Shown: positions 63,596 through 64,000 of the stretch, piece after piece | How the letters are laid out: each line of letters opens with the position of its first letter | Numbering within the stretch: the first letter of the stretch is position 1 | From: Eretmocerus hayati | Taxonomy: Eukaryota > Arthropoda > Insecta > Hymenoptera > Aphelinidae | DNA length: 64,000 nt | Direction: 5' to 3' | Assembly (NCBI GenBank): GCA_029851415.1 | Contig: CM056744.1 | Span: 14,391,268-14,455,267 of the forward strand | Made by a program: the position numbers and the translations under genes | The notes under the pieces: model-generated | Database searches by the model: none | Told to the model about the DNA's origin: nothing | Seen by the model: only the letters and a program-made list of their open reading frames with translations

Positions 63596-63790
63596 GCGTA
63601 AAAGTGAAACTTTGCGCACAGTTGTAACTTTGCGCACGCTTCGCGGTGCGCAAAGTCTTCTGCACTGTGCGCAAAGTTATTTTGCGCACAGCGCAAAACA
63701 CTTTGCTCACGTCGCAGAAGTTACAACTGTGCGCAAAGTTCACTTTTACGCACTCATTTCGGGAACTCGTGCGTAAAAGTACTTTGCGCC
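63596..63790. repeat. Second cluster of GTGCGCAAAGTT motifs, mixed orientation
   Basis: About ten copies of TGCGCAAAGT, ACTTTGCGCAC, GTGCGTAAAAGT and ACTTTTACGCAC within 200 bp, many paired head-to-head so that they can form hairpins. Confidence 0.75.
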
Positions 63791-64000
63791 CTTGTTACTT
63801 AATGTACTATTTCAGTTTGAACTTTTTACTTTATCATTCGACATGTCAATCGAAACGGTGGTATCACTTTGATCGATGGAGATTTCCAAATTATTGCTCA
63901 TGATTGTCACTGATTTAATTGTGAGGAATTTGATCGATTTATCATATTTCAAGAAACTTTTAGACTTCCGTCGCATACTCCAAAGAGCTTTCGAAAAGAA

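Noticed and set aside
63269..63743. Gly-rich frames of 119-122 codons on the minus strand
   Set aside because: Produced by the GC hairpins and the GTGCGCAAAGT repeats.

Overview
The window looks like nuclear DNA of an insect, possibly a hymenopteran (inference). Genes are split by GT-AG introns, there are no operons or ribosome binding sites, and the gene set is insect-like: two adjacent gustatory receptors with the C-terminal TYxxxxxQ signature and a secreted group-7-allergen-like protein with a local duplication. Most of the DNA is AT-rich and full of short inverted-repeat transposons. No transposase, virus, CRISPR array, rRNA or intact tRNA gene was found.

Layout. 1-7.4 kb is gene-free: tandem repeats, several satellites, a 923-bp TA-flanked palindrome and a pogo/Tigger-like element. 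7.7-22.1 kb (minus strand) holds a four-exon group-7-allergen-like gene (16,840-22,084), a 5' partial duplicate of it (exons at 11,494-11,418 and 7,791-7,680) and a frameshifted copy of exon 2 (13,045-12,942). 22.8-38.4 kb is again gene-free, with foldback elements, a 3 x 727-bp array and a composite of nested inverted repeats (30,429-33,876).

38.4-51.1 kb is the housekeeping island. It has mitochondrial isoleucyl-tRNA synthetase (15 exons, minus), an ALY/REF mRNA export factor (minus) and mitochondrial enoyl-CoA hydratase (5 exons, plus). The last two are head-to-head across a likely bidirectional promoter. For each of these genes, and for the group-7 gene and the first receptor, the exon joins I worked out keep the frame from start to stop, which is strong internal support. 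51.5-60.6 kb holds two tandem gustatory receptor genes. The first is complete (431 codons); the second has three exons of matching layout, but its last two exons were not found and a dispersed repeat begins where they would be expected. The window ends, as it begins, in repeats built on a GTGCG(C/T)AAAGT motif, together with a burst of very GC-rich hairpins.

The strongest unusual theme is the number of long, near-perfect palindromes: six members of one TA-flanked family, a nested composite, and many other foldbacks. Such loci would make hairpin RNA if transcribed, so endo-siRNA production is the main testable idea. I saw no convincing evidence of a new protein-based system.
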